A stretch of 64,000 nucleotides of DNA. It comes from JAFGBI01 sp964454025. GTDB lineage: Bacteria > Myxococcota_A > Polyangia > Polyangiales > Polyangiaceae. The DNA lies in contig CAYVRP010000019.1 in the NCBI GenBank assembly GCA_964454025.1, positions 28,579 to 92,578 on the forward strand, read 5' to 3'. Of the stretch, positions 33,837 through 43,125 are shown piece after piece. Position 1 is the stretch's first letter; every line of letters starts with the position of its first letter. The translations under genes were made by a program, and so were the position numbers. The notes below the pieces were generated by a model, which was not told where the DNA came from, searched no databases, and saw only the letters and a program-made list of their open reading frames with translations.

Positions 33837-34451
33837 ATGAGCTCGGCCGGCCGTCACCGCATCGGAGTCCGCGCCCGCGGGGCAGGCACGTCGATGGGGG
33901 TGTGCATCGGGCTCTGCCTGGGCCTCTACCTCACCTCGGGGTGCCGGTCAGGGCGCGACGGAGCGCGAGCCGACGCCAGCGCGCGCGCGTCCGCGGCGCC
34001 GGCGGGCTTCCAGCGGGTCGCTGCGGAGGGCTGGTCGCTCGCCTTGCCGAGCTCCTTCGTCCGTCGCCCCCCCCGCGAGGACGCCGAGGCGATGGTCTGG
34101 CTCGTGTACGCCATCGACGTGGCGACCCCCGGTGCCCCCGCGGTGCTCTTCGCGCGGCACACCCGACCCGCCGAGTTCCCGAGCCGTGTCTTCGGGCTGA
34201 CCCTGCTGGAGCAGCTCGACCACGAACCCACCAAGCGCGTCATCGCCCATCGCCAGCACGAAATCGCCGGGATGGTGGTCACGGACCTCGAGGTGGAGGC
34301 CACCGACCCGGACCGACCCCGCCACCAATGGCGCCGTGTCTTCGTCCACGAGGGCATCGCGTACGTGCTCACCGTGTCCATCGCCGCCGCGGAAGCCGAG
34401 AAGATGCGCGCGACCGCCCAGACGATCATCGACTCGCTCGCGCGAGAGTGA
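33837..34451 (+). CDS. Unknown lipoprotein
   Basis: A 204-residue protein with a basic N-terminus, a hydrophobic run (MGVCIGLCLGLYLTSGC) ending in the lipobox LTSGC, and a compact domain of about 150 residues that includes LALPSSFVRRP, VWLVYAIDVA, EIAGMVVTDLEVEA and IAYVLTVSIAAAEAEKM. The pattern resembles PsbP/DcrB-like small lipoproteins that carry no enzyme motif. ATG 33837 is used; an internal ATG at 33894 would leave a cleaner signal. Confidence 0.75.
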   Translation: MSSAGRHRIGVRARGAGTSMGVCIGLCLGLYLTSGCRSGRDGARADASARASAAPAGFQRVAAEGWSLALPSSFVRRPPREDAEAMVWLVYAIDVATPGAPAVLFARHTRPAEFPSRVFGLTLLEQLDHEPTKRVIAHRQHEIAGMVVTDLEVEATDPDRPRHQWRRVFVHEGIAYVLTVSIAAAEAEKMRATAQTIIDSLARE

Positions 34452-34471
34452 CCCCGAGCGCCGCAGCGCCG

Positions 34472-36040
34472 TCAGACGAGCTCCAGGCGACGCTCGGCGA
34501 AGGAGCCCGCGCCCGCGGCGGCAGCCTGGTTCTCGCGAGCGCGGCGCTCGGCGAGCTCACTCGTGTAGGCGAGCACGTGAGGGTGGGTCATCACCGTCTC
34601 GGTGAAATCGCGGGCGGGCATGAGCAGCGCGAACGACTTCTGCGTGGTGCGCACCCCGGCCACGGCCACCAGCCCGGAGAGCAACGACATCTCACCGAAG
34701 ACGTCCCCCGCGCTGAGCGTCGCGAGCCGCCGCGGCGGGTCGCCCGCGACGACCTCCGCCGCCCCGCTGAGCAGGACGAACAGCCCCTCCGTCCGCCGCC
34801 CCTGCTCGATCAGGGTGGCCCCTGGATCGAGCTCCAGGAACCGGAAGCGATCCACGATCTCCTGTCGCTCCCGCGGGCCGAAGGGCGCGAAGAGCTCGCT
34901 CGAGCGGAAGAGCATCGACACCAGCCGCTCGCGGAGGAACCGCAGCAGCACGCGGAGGAAGGCCGGATCGCGGTCGATCAGCTCGGCGACGAGGCGTCGG
35001 TCGAGCACCAGCAGCCGCGAGGGCTCGAGTGCCCGCACCGTGCGCTGGCGGGGAACGTCCGAGAGCAGGCCGATCTCGCCGAAGAAGTCGCCGTCACCGA
35101 GCAGGCCGACGCGCCCGCGCGGCGGGCCCTCGGCGACCACCTCGAGCTGCCCCTCGGCGACGACGTAGAGGGCATCGGGCACGCTCCCTTCGTGGAAGAC
35201 CTCCCCGCCCTCCTCCACCTCGAGCAAGGCTACCTGGTCCACGAGGTAGTCGAAGCTCTCCGCGCTGACCTCCGAGAAGAGGGGCGTGTAGGGCCGGGCC
35301 GCGACGGCGACGTCCGCGGGCCCCGGGGCGGCCGAGGTCGCGGCCGCGCGGGGCCCCGCGCCCGCCCCGAGATCGACCTCGTAGGCGAGCCGACGCTGCG
35401 GCGGGAGGCTGCGGCAGGGACGGGAGAGGGCGATCGAGGCGACGTTCACCGACTCCAGCGCGAGGCCCGGCGGGAGGCTGCGCCGTGCCGACAGCGGACG
35501 CGGCTCCCCACCCGGCGACGCCGCGCCGGCGACCGGGTCCCTGGCCTGCCCTGGCGTCGACCCCGCCGCGCCCCCGTCGCCGTCACCCCGCGGCGCCGGC
35601 GCGACGACCGGCGCCGGCGCGCCCGCTCGGTCCGGGGCGGCGTCTTCCACCGCGACGACGGGGGCGCCCGCTCGCGCCGCCAAGCGCTCCAGGCCGATCG
35701 TCTGCGCGGCGTGGAGCTCCGCGAGCCGTCGCTGGGTGGCGCGATGGCTGGGGTCCAGGGCGAGGATCCGCTTGCAGACCGCGATCGCCTTCACGGTGAA
35801 GCCGCCACGCACGTACCCGGCCGCGGACCGTTCGAGAGCCGCGAGCTCCGCGTCGCGTCGGCCCAGGCGCCGACAGCAGTCCGCCGCGCGCTTCGCCCAG
35901 TCCGGCTCCTCGGGCTCCAGCCGCTCGAGCGTGACGTAGGCGGCGAGAGCCGCCTCGTACTTGCCACGCTCCAGGGCCGCCGCCGCGATCTCCCGCTGGC
36001 GCCGCGCCTCGACGGCGGCCCTCCCCTCCCGACGTGCCAT
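34472..36040 (-). CDS. Protein with two cyclic-nucleotide-binding domains and N-terminal TPR-like helices
   Basis: A 522-residue protein. Residues of about 10-110 are TPR-like helices (ALERGKYEAALAAYVTLERL, GFTVKAIAVCKRILALDPSH). An Ala/Pro-rich linker leads to two successive cNMP-binding domains: LLEVEEGGEVFHEGS with GDFFGEIGLLSD, and LELDPGATLIEQG with GDVFGEMSLLSG. The usual phosphate-binding Arg of cAMP receptors is not evident in GEIGLLSD or GEMSLLSG, so the ligand is open. No DNA-binding or catalytic domain follows. It lies 25 bp downstream of the FHA-GGDEF gene on the same strand, suggesting one signalling operon. Confidence 0.85.
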   Translation of the reverse strand: MARREGRAAVEARRQREIAAAALERGKYEAALAAYVTLERLEPEEPDWAKRAADCCRRLGRRDAELAALERSAAGYVRGGFTVKAIAVCKRILALDPSHRATQRRLAELHAAQTIGLERLAARAGAPVVAVEDAAPDRAGAPAPVVAPAPRGDGDGGAAGSTPGQARDPVAGAASPGGEPRPLSARRSLPPGLALESVNVASIALSRPCRSLPPQRRLAYEVDLGAGAGPRAAATSAAPGPADVAVAARPYTPLFSEVSAESFDYLVDQVALLEVEEGGEVFHEGSVPDALYVVAEGQLEVVAEGPPRGRVGLLGDGDFFGEIGLLSDVPRQRTVRALEPSRLLVLDRRLVAELIDRDPAFLRVLLRFLRERLVSMLFRSSELFAPFGPRERQEIVDRFRFLELDPGATLIEQGRRTEGLFVLLSGAAEVVAGDPPRRLATLSAGDVFGEMSLLSGLVAVAGVRTTQKSFALLMPARDFTETVMTHPHVLAYTSELAERRARENQAAAAGAGSFAERRLELV

Positions 36041-36065
36041 CCGCGTCCCTACCCCGAGGATCCCG

Positions 36066-36992
36066 TCAGCCCTGGGCGACGACCCGGTTGCGCCCCGCGC
36101 GCTTGGCCGCGTAGAGCCGCCGGTCCGCCGTGGCGATGAGCGTCTCGGCGAGATCGTCGGCACAGCAACGGAGGGAGGCCACGCCGACGCTGATGGTGAT
36201 CGGGATCGGGTGCCCGTTGGCCTCGATCCGCAGGCTCTCGACGAGCATCCGGAAGCGCTCCGCGACGTGGTAGGCGTTCGCCAGGTCGATGCCGCGCAAG
36301 ATGACCGCGAACTCCTCGCCACCGTAGCGGGCGAACACGTCCTCCGTCCGCAAGCTGCCGTTCACCGCCGCCGCCATCTCCACCAGGACCGTATCTCCCG
36401 CCTGGTGACCGAAGGTGTCGTTGACCCGCTTGAAATGGTCGATGTCGAGGAGCAGGAGCGACAGCTCCGCGCCGTGCCGCCGGGAGAACGAGATCTCGGC
36501 CTCGAGCCGGTGGTCGAAATGCTCCCGGTTGAACGCCCCCGTCAGCGAGTCGGTGACGCTCGCCTCGTAGAGCTGCATCAACATCGCCTCCTGGTCGGCG
36601 TCGGTCAGCGCATAGCGGAACGCCGCCGAAGCGCCGAACTGGATGACGTCGCCATCGACCACCGGGCGGACGGTGATCTTGACCCCGTTGACGTAGGTAC
36701 CGTTGGCCGACCCCAGGTCCTCGACGACGTAGCCCCCGTTGGCCCAGACGATGCGCGCGTGGTTGCGGCTGACGCCGCTGTCACCGAGCCAGAGATCGGC
36801 GTCGCGGGCCCGCCCGACCCGCCACTCAGCTCCGTGGAGCGTCACCACTTGCCCGACCTGCTCCCCCTGGATCCGCACCAGCAGGTGCCGGTCCTTCGGC
36901 ACCCCCCCCTGCCCCCGCAGGTCCTGCAGCTTCACGATCGCCGTGCGCTCGTCGTCCCCACCGGGCTCGATGTGGTCGTCGTGGCCCTTCAC
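36066..36992 (-). CDS. FHA-GGDEF diguanylate cyclase
   Basis: A 308-residue cytosolic protein. Residues of about 25-120 are a forkhead-associated domain (WRVGRARDADLWL, SRNHARIVW, DLGSANGTYVNG) that reads phosphothreonine. A short helix leads to a GGDEF domain with DSLTGAFNREHFD, LLLLDIDHFKRVNDTFGHQAGD and the active-site RYGGEEFAVIL. Synthesis of c-di-GMP controlled by a phosphoprotein is expected, possibly a target of Ser/Thr kinases such as the one at 640. No RxxD inhibitory site is evident just before GGEEF. GTG 36992 follows AAGGCGAG. Divergent from a PilZ gene. Confidence 0.92.
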   Translation of the reverse strand: MKGHDDHIEPGGDDERTAIVKLQDLRGQGGVPKDRHLLVRIQGEQVGQVVTLHGAEWRVGRARDADLWLGDSGVSRNHARIVWANGGYVVEDLGSANGTYVNGVKITVRPVVDGDVIQFGASAAFRYALTDADQEAMLMQLYEASVTDSLTGAFNREHFDHRLEAEISFSRRHGAELSLLLLDIDHFKRVNDTFGHQAGDTVLVEMAAAVNGSLRTEDVFARYGGEEFAVILRGIDLANAYHVAERFRMLVESLRIEANGHPIPITISVGVASLRCCADDLAETLIATADRRLYAAKRAGRNRVVAQG

Positions 36993-37348
36993 AGCTCGCC
37001 TTGCCGCCTGGTCATACACTCTAACACATCGCCGGGGCGGAGCCGACGCCCCACGACCGGCTCCTCGCCGCGTGGCTCGCCGCCATGCCAGCCCGTGGCG
37101 GCGGGCCCGCAGCTGCGAGCATTCCTGAGGACGGCGCGCACGGGCCGGGCGCCCCTCCTCCCCGCTCCCGCCGACGACCGGAACGGGCGCCTTCCCGGCG
37201 GCGACCTCTGGCCGCGCACGAGGGGTTTTACAGGGACCCCGGATTGTGGGAGAAGACCGCCCGGGAGCGTCGTGGCGACACCCGAGCGGGGCCACGGCGC
37301 CGGAAACCTCCGCCTCTTCGTCGTGAGGCCCTCCCACGGGGACCTCGG
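36993..37348. promoter_or_regulatory. Divergent control region between GGDEF and PilZ genes
   Basis: This 356-bp stretch has no gene and must hold the promoters of both c-di-GMP genes. The A+T-richest part, TCATACACTCTAACACATC at about 37009-37027, lies just upstream of the GGDEF start and is the likeliest promoter core. The rest is ordinary GC-rich sequence. Confidence 0.4.
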
Positions 37349-37714
37349 ATGCCAGACTTCGAAGACCGACGCCGCGCTGCACGCCACCACGTCTACCTGG
37401 CCGCGGAGATCTACGTCGACAGCGGCACCGTCCGCACGGCCATCACCAAGGACGTCAGCGCCCGCGGGATGCTGGTGCTCACGCGAGCTCGGCTCTCCGT
37501 CGGCCAGACCGTCCGGCTCCGCGTCTACCTGCCGGGTGACGAGGACCGGGTCGAGGTCGTCGCGGGGCGCGTGCTGCGCCAGGAGCCGCTGGCGCCTGAC
37601 GAGCGCGGGACCTGGTGCGAGAAGGTCGCCGTCGGGTTCGACGACGAGCGTACCAGCCTGGCGGAGGAGTTCGCGGCGCTGGCGGCCGAGCAGGCCCGGA
37701 TCTACGGGTGGTAG
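37349..37714 (+). CDS. PilZ-domain c-di-GMP receptor
   Basis: A 121-residue single PilZ domain. The binding signature is present: RRRAARHHV at the N-terminus (RxxxR type) and DVSARGMLVL (D/NxSxxG). A beta-barrel pattern follows (VRLRVYLPGDEDRVEVVAGRV). It binds c-di-GMP and passes the signal by protein contact. It is divergently paired with the FHA-GGDEF cyclase, so maker and reader sit side by side. ATG 37349 directly precedes the RxxxR motif. Confidence 0.88.
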   Translation: MPDFEDRRRAARHHVYLAAEIYVDSGTVRTAITKDVSARGMLVLTRARLSVGQTVRLRVYLPGDEDRVEVVAGRVLRQEPLAPDERGTWCEKVAVGFDDERTSLAEEFAALAAEQARIYGW

Positions 37715-37739
37715 GCCGCCGCGCCGCGACCGCTGCCGC

Positions 37740-38711
37740 TCACACCTCGGCGAGGCACCGATCGTAGAAGTCGGCGCAACGCTCGCGCTGCTCGCTCGCC
37801 AGCCACGCGATCGCCGTCCGCGGGTGCTGGTTCATCTGCCCCGTGATGACGTAGGGGGGTAGTGCCCCCCACTCCATCTCCTTCTGCAGCGCGACGAGGT
37901 GGTCCTGGATGAACTGCCAGACCGGGCGCAGATGGAACTTCGGGTTGCGGAGGAACCCGAGCAACAGCTCCATGGGGCAGTTGCCAGCGCCGCGGCCCAT
38001 GCCGCCCATGGTCGCGTCGATCCGGTTCGCGCCGTGGATGATCGCCTCGATGGTGTTGGCGAAGGCCAGCTGCTGGTTGTTGTGCGCGTGGATCCCGACC
38101 TCCTTGCCGGTCCCCGCGAGCGCTGCCCGATACTGCTGGACCAGATTCCGGATCTGCTCCTGGTAGAGCGACCCGAAGCTGTCGACGACGACCACGGTCG
38201 ACGCGGGGGTGTCCGCGATCACCTCCAGCGCCTGCGCGATCTCCCGCTCGTGCACGGTGGAGATCGCCATGATGTTGCAGGTGGTTTCGTAGCCCTTGTC
38301 CGCGGCGTCCTTGATCATGTCCACCGCCTCGGGGATCTGATGGATGTAGCAGGCGACCCGGACCTGATCGATGATGCTCTGCTCCTTGGGCAGGATGTCG
38401 GTCTTGTAGTTGGTCTTGCCGCCGGCGTCGGCCATGACCGAGAGCTTCACCGACGGGTCCGGGTCACCGATGACGCGCCGCAGGTCCTCCTCGCGGCAGT
38501 AGCGCCAGGCGCCCGACTTGGTGGGCGCCGCGACGACCTGCGCGGCCTTGTACCCGATCTCCATGTAATCGATCCCCGCCTGGACGCACGTCTGGTAGAC
38601 CGCGCGCACGAAGCGATCGTCGAACTGGTGGTCGTTGATGAGGCCCCCGTCGCGGATGGTGGCGTCGAGGACCTTGATCTCGGGGCGATAGGTGATCCAG
38701 GGGGCGCTCAT
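37740..38711 (-). CDS. DRE-TIM metallolyase family aldolase-type enzyme (HMGL-like)
   Basis: A 323-residue TIM-barrel enzyme of the HMG-CoA lyase / isopropylmalate synthase / 4-hydroxy-2-oxovalerate aldolase superfamily. IKVLDATIRDGGLIND carries the signature metal/catalytic Arg-Asp, VVVVDSFGSLY lies mid-barrel, and GIHAHNNQQLAFAN supplies the HxH metal ligands. There is no CoA-binding or regulatory C-terminal domain, so it is not a typical LeuA. The specific reaction is unknown. ATG 38711 follows GAGAGTGA. It stands alone. Confidence 0.85.
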   Translation of the reverse strand: MSAPWITYRPEIKVLDATIRDGGLINDHQFDDRFVRAVYQTCVQAGIDYMEIGYKAAQVVAAPTKSGAWRYCREEDLRRVIGDPDPSVKLSVMADAGGKTNYKTDILPKEQSIIDQVRVACYIHQIPEAVDMIKDAADKGYETTCNIMAISTVHEREIAQALEVIADTPASTVVVVDSFGSLYQEQIRNLVQQYRAALAGTGKEVGIHAHNNQQLAFANTIEAIIHGANRIDATMGGMGRGAGNCPMELLLGFLRNPKFHLRPVWQFIQDHLVALQKEMEWGALPPYVITGQMNQHPRTAIAWLASEQRERCADFYDRCLAEV

Positions 38712-38878
38712 GTTCACTCTCGGGCGAGGGGGATCGGCGCCGACCCGGCGACCTTGACGTCGCTCTGGCGAGCGCGGCGCGAGCCCGGTGTCTAGCCGAT
38801 GATCCCCCCGGCGGGAAGGGCGGACCGGCCGCCGATCGCGGGGTGCGTCACGTCGACGGCGGCACCCCGACCGGGGCG
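38712..38878. other. Short intergenic gap
   Basis: Only 167 bp between two leftward genes. No gene is seen, and there is no clear terminator. Confidence 0.3.
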
Positions 38879-40720
38879 CTAGCGCAGCCAGGGCATGCGT
38901 GACCGCTGGGTGTCGCTCTCCGCCGCGTGCTTGAGGAAGCGCTGGAAATTGTAGCGCTGGAGATCGGACGGCGGGGCCTGATAGCGGTAGCCGTGCTTGG
39001 TCGCCGTGGAGTAGAGGCACTGGACGGCGTCGCTGAACTTGCGCCCGTAGGGGGACAGATCGACGGGTTTGCGACTCGCCTCGGCGAGGACGCTCATCTG
39101 CCCCTGCAGCTGCTCGCACCAGCCGGGTGTCGTCGGCAGCGTGACCGGCCCGGCGCCGGGGCAGCAGGTCGTGCGCACGATCACGGCGGCGGGGATCTCG
39201 TACCAGCCGAGGTCGTAGGGAGTGGCGGTCCCCGTGATCAAGATCCCCGGTTCCTGGCCGGGCTTCGCCGGGGGTGCGGCCGAGGCGACGGCGCTGGGCG
39301 TCGGGGCCGCGAGCCGAAAGAGCCGGGCGCTCGTCTCGGGGAAGGGCTCGGCGCCGCACAGGAAGTCGAGATCGGCGACGCCCTGGAGCGCGGGTGGCTC
39401 GAAGTAGGAGCGGATGCAGGAAGCCCGTTGCTCCTCCGGCGAGAGCTCCGGGCGGGCGGGCGGGGCCGCGGAGACGTCGGGCCTGCTGGGCGGGGCCGCC
39501 GGCACGCTCTCGACGACGGCCGGCGCGGGACGCCGCAGCAGCCAGAGCGCGAGCCCCGCACCGAGCGCCCCCAGCGCCATCACCGCGCCGATGAGCGACA
39601 GCCAGAAGGCGGCGCCGCGAGGCGCGGCGGCGGTCCGGACCGGGGGCGGGACCGGCGCGGCGAGCGCGGGGGCGATGGGTGGAGGCGACAGCACCGGTGC
39701 CGGCGACAAGGTCGGGCCGTCCGCCGGGGGCGAAGGCGCGGCGGGCGCGGGGGGGGGCGGCGCGGCCGCGGGAGGCGGCGCGGCCACCTCGGCGTCGAGC
39801 GACGCGAGAACGGGCGGGGCGGGCACGGCGTCGCCCGCCGTCAGCGAGGAGACGTCGAAGGCGATGGTCTCCACGACCGCCGCGTGGCTGCTACGCAGCA
39901 CGCGGGGAGGCTTCGGCCGCGTCGGCTCCGGCTCCCGCCCTCGCTCCCAGGCGTCGAGCGCCGCCGCGAGCGAGTCGAGCTCCGTCACCCGTCGTCGCTC
40001 GTCGGGATCCAGCCCCCGCTCGAGGATCCGCTGCAGGTTCGGCTCGCTGACCCCGTGGTCCGCCAGGGACTTGGGGCGCCCTGCCTTCACGCGCTTCAGG
40101 AGCGACTGCGCTCCGCCCTCGTACGGGACTTGTCCGGTGAGCGCGGTGTAGAGCACGGCATGGAGCGCCCACACGTCGTCGTCCGCCGACGGGCCCGCGC
40201 CGGAGAGCCGCTCGGGCGACGCGTAGGCGGCGATCGGAGGCGCCACGAGGGTAGCGAGCACCGGCGCGATCGCCCTACCGGCGGGCTCCACCACGATCGT
40301 GTAGGGGGAGATCGCGCCGTGGGAAGCGCCGCGACGGTGGAGCTGCTGCACGGCGTCGACCAGGCGCAGCAGCCAGGCCACGGCCTTGAAGGGGTGCACC
40401 CGCCCTCGCGCCAGCTGTCCATGGAGCGTCAGCCCGGGGACCAGCTCCGCGACCACGACGCCCGCGCCAACGGGGAGCGACTCGCCAGGGACCGCGGCGG
40501 GGTCTGGCTGCGCCACCACGTCGGTGATGGCGGCGAGATGCGCGTGCTTCTCGCCCCGCACCGCCTCCCAGCGGGGGAGGTCCCGCGGGGCCACGACAGC
40601 CGCCGCGACGTGCTGTCCGCTGTCGCCGTCGATGGCGATCCACCAGCAGGCCCCGTCTGGCAGCGGAAATGTCTCGACGCAACGATAGCGGCCACTGAGC
40701 AGGGTCCGGGGAGCTGGCAT
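38879..40720 (-). CDS. Membrane-anchored pseudokinase
   Basis: A 613-residue protein with a Ser/Thr-kinase-like fold that appears inactive. Kinase-like landmarks survive in the C-lobe (AYASPERLSG, DDDVWALHAVLYTALTGQVPYEGG, LQRILERGLDPDERRRV). However, the HRD motif is SHGAISPYTIVV (HGA near 134-136), no DFG is visible, the N-lobe lysine position reads AAAVVAPRD, and the Gly loop is TFPLPDGACWW. A Pro/Ala linker, one membrane helix (FWLSLIGAVMALGALGAGLALWLL) and about 190 exported residues with several cysteines follow. It probably works as a scaffold. ATG 40720 is preferred over GTG 40732. Confidence 0.85.
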   Translation of the reverse strand: MPAPRTLLSGRYRCVETFPLPDGACWWIAIDGDSGQHVAAAVVAPRDLPRWEAVRGEKHAHLAAITDVVAQPDPAAVPGESLPVGAGVVVAELVPGLTLHGQLARGRVHPFKAVAWLLRLVDAVQQLHRRGASHGAISPYTIVVEPAGRAIAPVLATLVAPPIAAYASPERLSGAGPSADDDVWALHAVLYTALTGQVPYEGGAQSLLKRVKAGRPKSLADHGVSEPNLQRILERGLDPDERRRVTELDSLAAALDAWERGREPEPTRPKPPRVLRSSHAAVVETIAFDVSSLTAGDAVPAPPVLASLDAEVAAPPPAAAPPPPAPAAPSPPADGPTLSPAPVLSPPPIAPALAAPVPPPVRTAAAPRGAAFWLSLIGAVMALGALGAGLALWLLRRPAPAVVESVPAAPPSRPDVSAAPPARPELSPEEQRASCIRSYFEPPALQGVADLDFLCGAEPFPETSARLFRLAAPTPSAVASAAPPAKPGQEPGILITGTATPYDLGWYEIPAAVIVRTTCCPGAGPVTLPTTPGWCEQLQGQMSVLAEASRKPVDLSPYGRKFSDAVQCLYSTATKHGYRYQAPPSDLQRYNFQRFLKHAAESDTQRSRMPWLR

Positions 40721-40732
40721 CACGAGGTGCAC

Positions 40733-41033
40733 CTGGGCGCCCTGGAACCGCGGCCCGATCCTCCGACGTCACCGGCCACCGCTCCCGGGCCTCCCCAAAT
40801 TCCGGGCGCCACCCCGAAAATGCAAGCCTCTTTCCTCGCGCCTTGCTCCCACGGTCGAGGCGAGCGCGGCGCCGGCGGCGCGAACGCGATGAATTGCCGC
40901 GGAGCCGGGCCTGCCTCCCCTTTGCCCACCTGAACGGCAGGTCACCTCGCCTTTCGGCCACGATCACCGAGCACCGCCCAGCCCGCGGCAGAGCCGAGCG
41001 GGAGCGAGCCCCACCGCCGGCGGGAAGCCAAGT
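40733..41033. other. Intergenic upstream of the pseudokinase
   Basis: About 300 bp without a gene. On the minus strand TTGCAT and, 17 bases on, GAATTT (40794-40833 region) are the only promoter-like hexamers, and the second is a poor match. Nothing else is seen. Confidence 0.35.
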
Positions 41034-41441
41034 TCAGGGCGCGGACGCGAAGCGAGCCCGCACCACCTCGGGGAGCGGGGTGAGCCGTGAGTCACGGTCC
41101 ACGCAGACGAGGGTGATCCGACCGGCGACCATGACCTTGCCCGAGCCCGGGCGGAGCACGTCCTGGGACAGGACCAGCCGGTAATCGCTCTCGCAGCTGC
41201 CCGTGGTCCGCACGATGAGCTCGTCGCCGAACCGGGCACCTTCGCGGTAAGTGACCTCGGCGCGATAGACGACGAAGCCGATCCCCTCCTCGCGGGCGAG
41301 CTTCAGCAACAGCTCGATGCCGAGCCAGTGCTCGCGCGCCCGCTCGAAGAACTTGAGGTAGTTCGCGTGGTACACGAGGCCCGAGTGATCCGTGTCCTCG
41401 TAGTAGACGCGCACCGGGAAGCAATGCGGATCGGGGGTCAT
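41034..41441 (-). CDS. ybgC: YbgC/4HBT-type acyl-CoA thioesterase
   Basis: A 135-residue hot-dog-fold thioesterase. The catalytic motif YYEDTDHSGLVYHANYLKFF (active Asp) and FERARE are typical of the YbgC / 4-hydroxybenzoyl-CoA thioesterase family. It hydrolyses acyl-CoA thioesters. In many Gram-negatives ybgC precedes tolQRA-pal, but here it is alone, with no tol genes in the window. ATG 41441. Confidence 0.93.
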   Translation of the reverse strand: MTPDPHCFPVRVYYEDTDHSGLVYHANYLKFFERAREHWLGIELLLKLAREEGIGFVVYRAEVTYREGARFGDELIVRTTGSCESDYRLVLSQDVLRPGSGKVMVAGRITLVCVDRDSRLTPLPEVVRARFASAP

Positions 41442-41480
41442 GCGGTGGTGAGCGATACCCGGCGAGGCCCGTGACCCGCG

Positions 41481-43094
41481 CTAGAGCTCGAAGCGCCGCT
41501 TCAGGCCCACGGCCAGCATGGGGCCGGTGATGCGGAGGTCTTCCGTGTATGTGTACTGCCTCCGTTCCCCGGTGACCGAATCGAAGTAGCTCCGCGTGAG
41601 CTCACGCGAGCCGGAGATCCCGGCGGCGCCCGCAGAAACCTGGAGGTACAGCGACCTCGGCCCGCCGTTGCCGAGCACCCAGGTCCCGACGCCGAGCCCG
41701 GCGAACCAGTAGCCCATGACGCCGCCGCCTCCCTCGGCGAACAGATCGACCCGCCGCCCGATGGGCACCGCCAGCTTGCCGGTGGTGCCCCCGTAGATGA
41801 ACCCCTGCTCCCCATCCTCGTCGCGATGCAGGAGCACGATGTTGCGCAGAGAGAAGCGCGTCCCGTCGCGGGAGCCGAGCCGCGCGACCTGGGAGAGCGC
41901 GAACGCGCCGTGCGTCTGCTGCTCGGACTCCGTCCGGTAAGGACCGCCGTCGTCGGCGTCGTCGGCCGAGCTGCTCCAGAGCATCTCGTCGATGTCGCCG
42001 TTCACCCAACCGACGCCCGCGCCCAGGCCGGCCGCGAAGGCCGCCCCGTCGTAGCCGCCCTCGGCCAGCGCCGCGATCGACAACACGCCGCCGTCCGCGG
42101 TCGTACCGAGCCCCAGGGGCTGCACGGCGACCCCTGCGAAGTAGCCCTCGCCCCAGTAGCTCGCCTCCAGGTCCGCGAGGATGCCGGCGCCGAGCGGGCT
42201 GCCGATGTTGACCAGCGGCCGCGCGACGAACCCGTACTCCCCGACCCCCGCCACCCGCGGCGGGAACGCGAGGCGGTCGCGCCGATCGGTCGGCAGCGCC
42301 GCGCGCGCTCGGTCGCCCGCGCGGACGACGGCGGACCGAGTGAGCTCCGCGATCGACGAGTCCTCCCGCACGGCGACGACCTCGGCGCTGCCGACGTACT
42401 GCTCGCCGGAGAACCCCCCCGCCCCGGCCGCGGCGACGATCTCCGAGCGATAGATGAGGAACCGGTCCCCCACCCGCACGCCGTCACCCGTCCCGCTCGC
42501 GATCCGGACGGTACCCGGTCGGAGCAGCGTCAGCTCCACGAGGCGTGGCGAGGCGCGCTCGGCCTCGATCGGCCCCGGCGCCGGCGCGGCGGACGGCACG
42601 GCGGGCGCCGGCGCGGCGGCGAGGGCGGGGGCCGACGGTGCACCGGCCAGGGCCACACCTCCACCCGCGTCGACCGGCTGCGCGGAGCGCGCGGTGAGGA
42701 AGACCCAGACCTGATCGCCGACGGTGAAGAACTCGGTCGCGATCGACCCGGGGATGACCTGCTCGCGGACGAGCCGAGGGGACCTCGGTTCGCTGACGTC
42801 GTACACGGCGACACCGAGGGCGCCGCGCGCGACGTACAGGAGCGACCCCAGGTGGTAGAGGCCGAGGACGGGGCCTGGGATCGGCATCCTGCCACCCGCC
42901 TCCCCCTCGAGGACGAGCACGACCTCGCCCGCCTCGATCCTGTATTTCGCCTGGGGCGCCGGGGCGGCCGTGGAGGCCGCGGCCGGCGCCGCCGCCGCAC
43001 CCACCGGCTCTGGCGCGGACGGGCTCTGCCCCCACGCCGCGGGCGCCGTCGACCAGACCACGAGCGCCCAGGTCACCCTCGCGCGAGCTCTCAC
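41481..43094 (-). CDS. Exported protein with possible outer-membrane barrel
   Basis: A 537-residue exported protein not assigned to a family. The N-terminus (RVTWALVVWSTAPAAWG) is a signal peptide, with GTG 43094 as the likely start. Next comes a domain of about 90 residues containing GPVLGLYHLGSLLYVARGALGVAVYDVSEP, similar to LVIVD/beta-propeller-like repeats that read 'X has property from start to finish', then a Pro/Ala linker, then a region on flagellar-FlgT-like themes (VGDRFLIYRSE). The final 230 residues alternate hydrophobic and polar residues with many Gly and aromatic residues and end RRFEL, as expected for an outer-membrane beta barrel. Confidence 0.65.
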   Translation of the reverse strand: MRARARVTWALVVWSTAPAAWGQSPSAPEPVGAAAAPAAASTAAPAPQAKYRIEAGEVVLVLEGEAGGRMPIPGPVLGLYHLGSLLYVARGALGVAVYDVSEPRSPRLVREQVIPGSIATEFFTVGDQVWVFLTARSAQPVDAGGGVALAGAPSAPALAAAPAPAVPSAAPAPGPIEAERASPRLVELTLLRPGTVRIASGTGDGVRVGDRFLIYRSEIVAAAGAGGFSGEQYVGSAEVVAVREDSSIAELTRSAVVRAGDRARAALPTDRRDRLAFPPRVAGVGEYGFVARPLVNIGSPLGAGILADLEASYWGEGYFAGVAVQPLGLGTTADGGVLSIAALAEGGYDGAAFAAGLGAGVGWVNGDIDEMLWSSSADDADDGGPYRTESEQQTHGAFALSQVARLGSRDGTRFSLRNIVLLHRDEDGEQGFIYGGTTGKLAVPIGRRVDLFAEGGGGVMGYWFAGLGVGTWVLGNGGPRSLYLQVSAGAAGISGSRELTRSYFDSVTGERRQYTYTEDLRITGPMLAVGLKRRFEL

Positions 43095-43125
43095 GCCGCG
43101 AGGATCCCGCGCCGATTTCCCGCGG

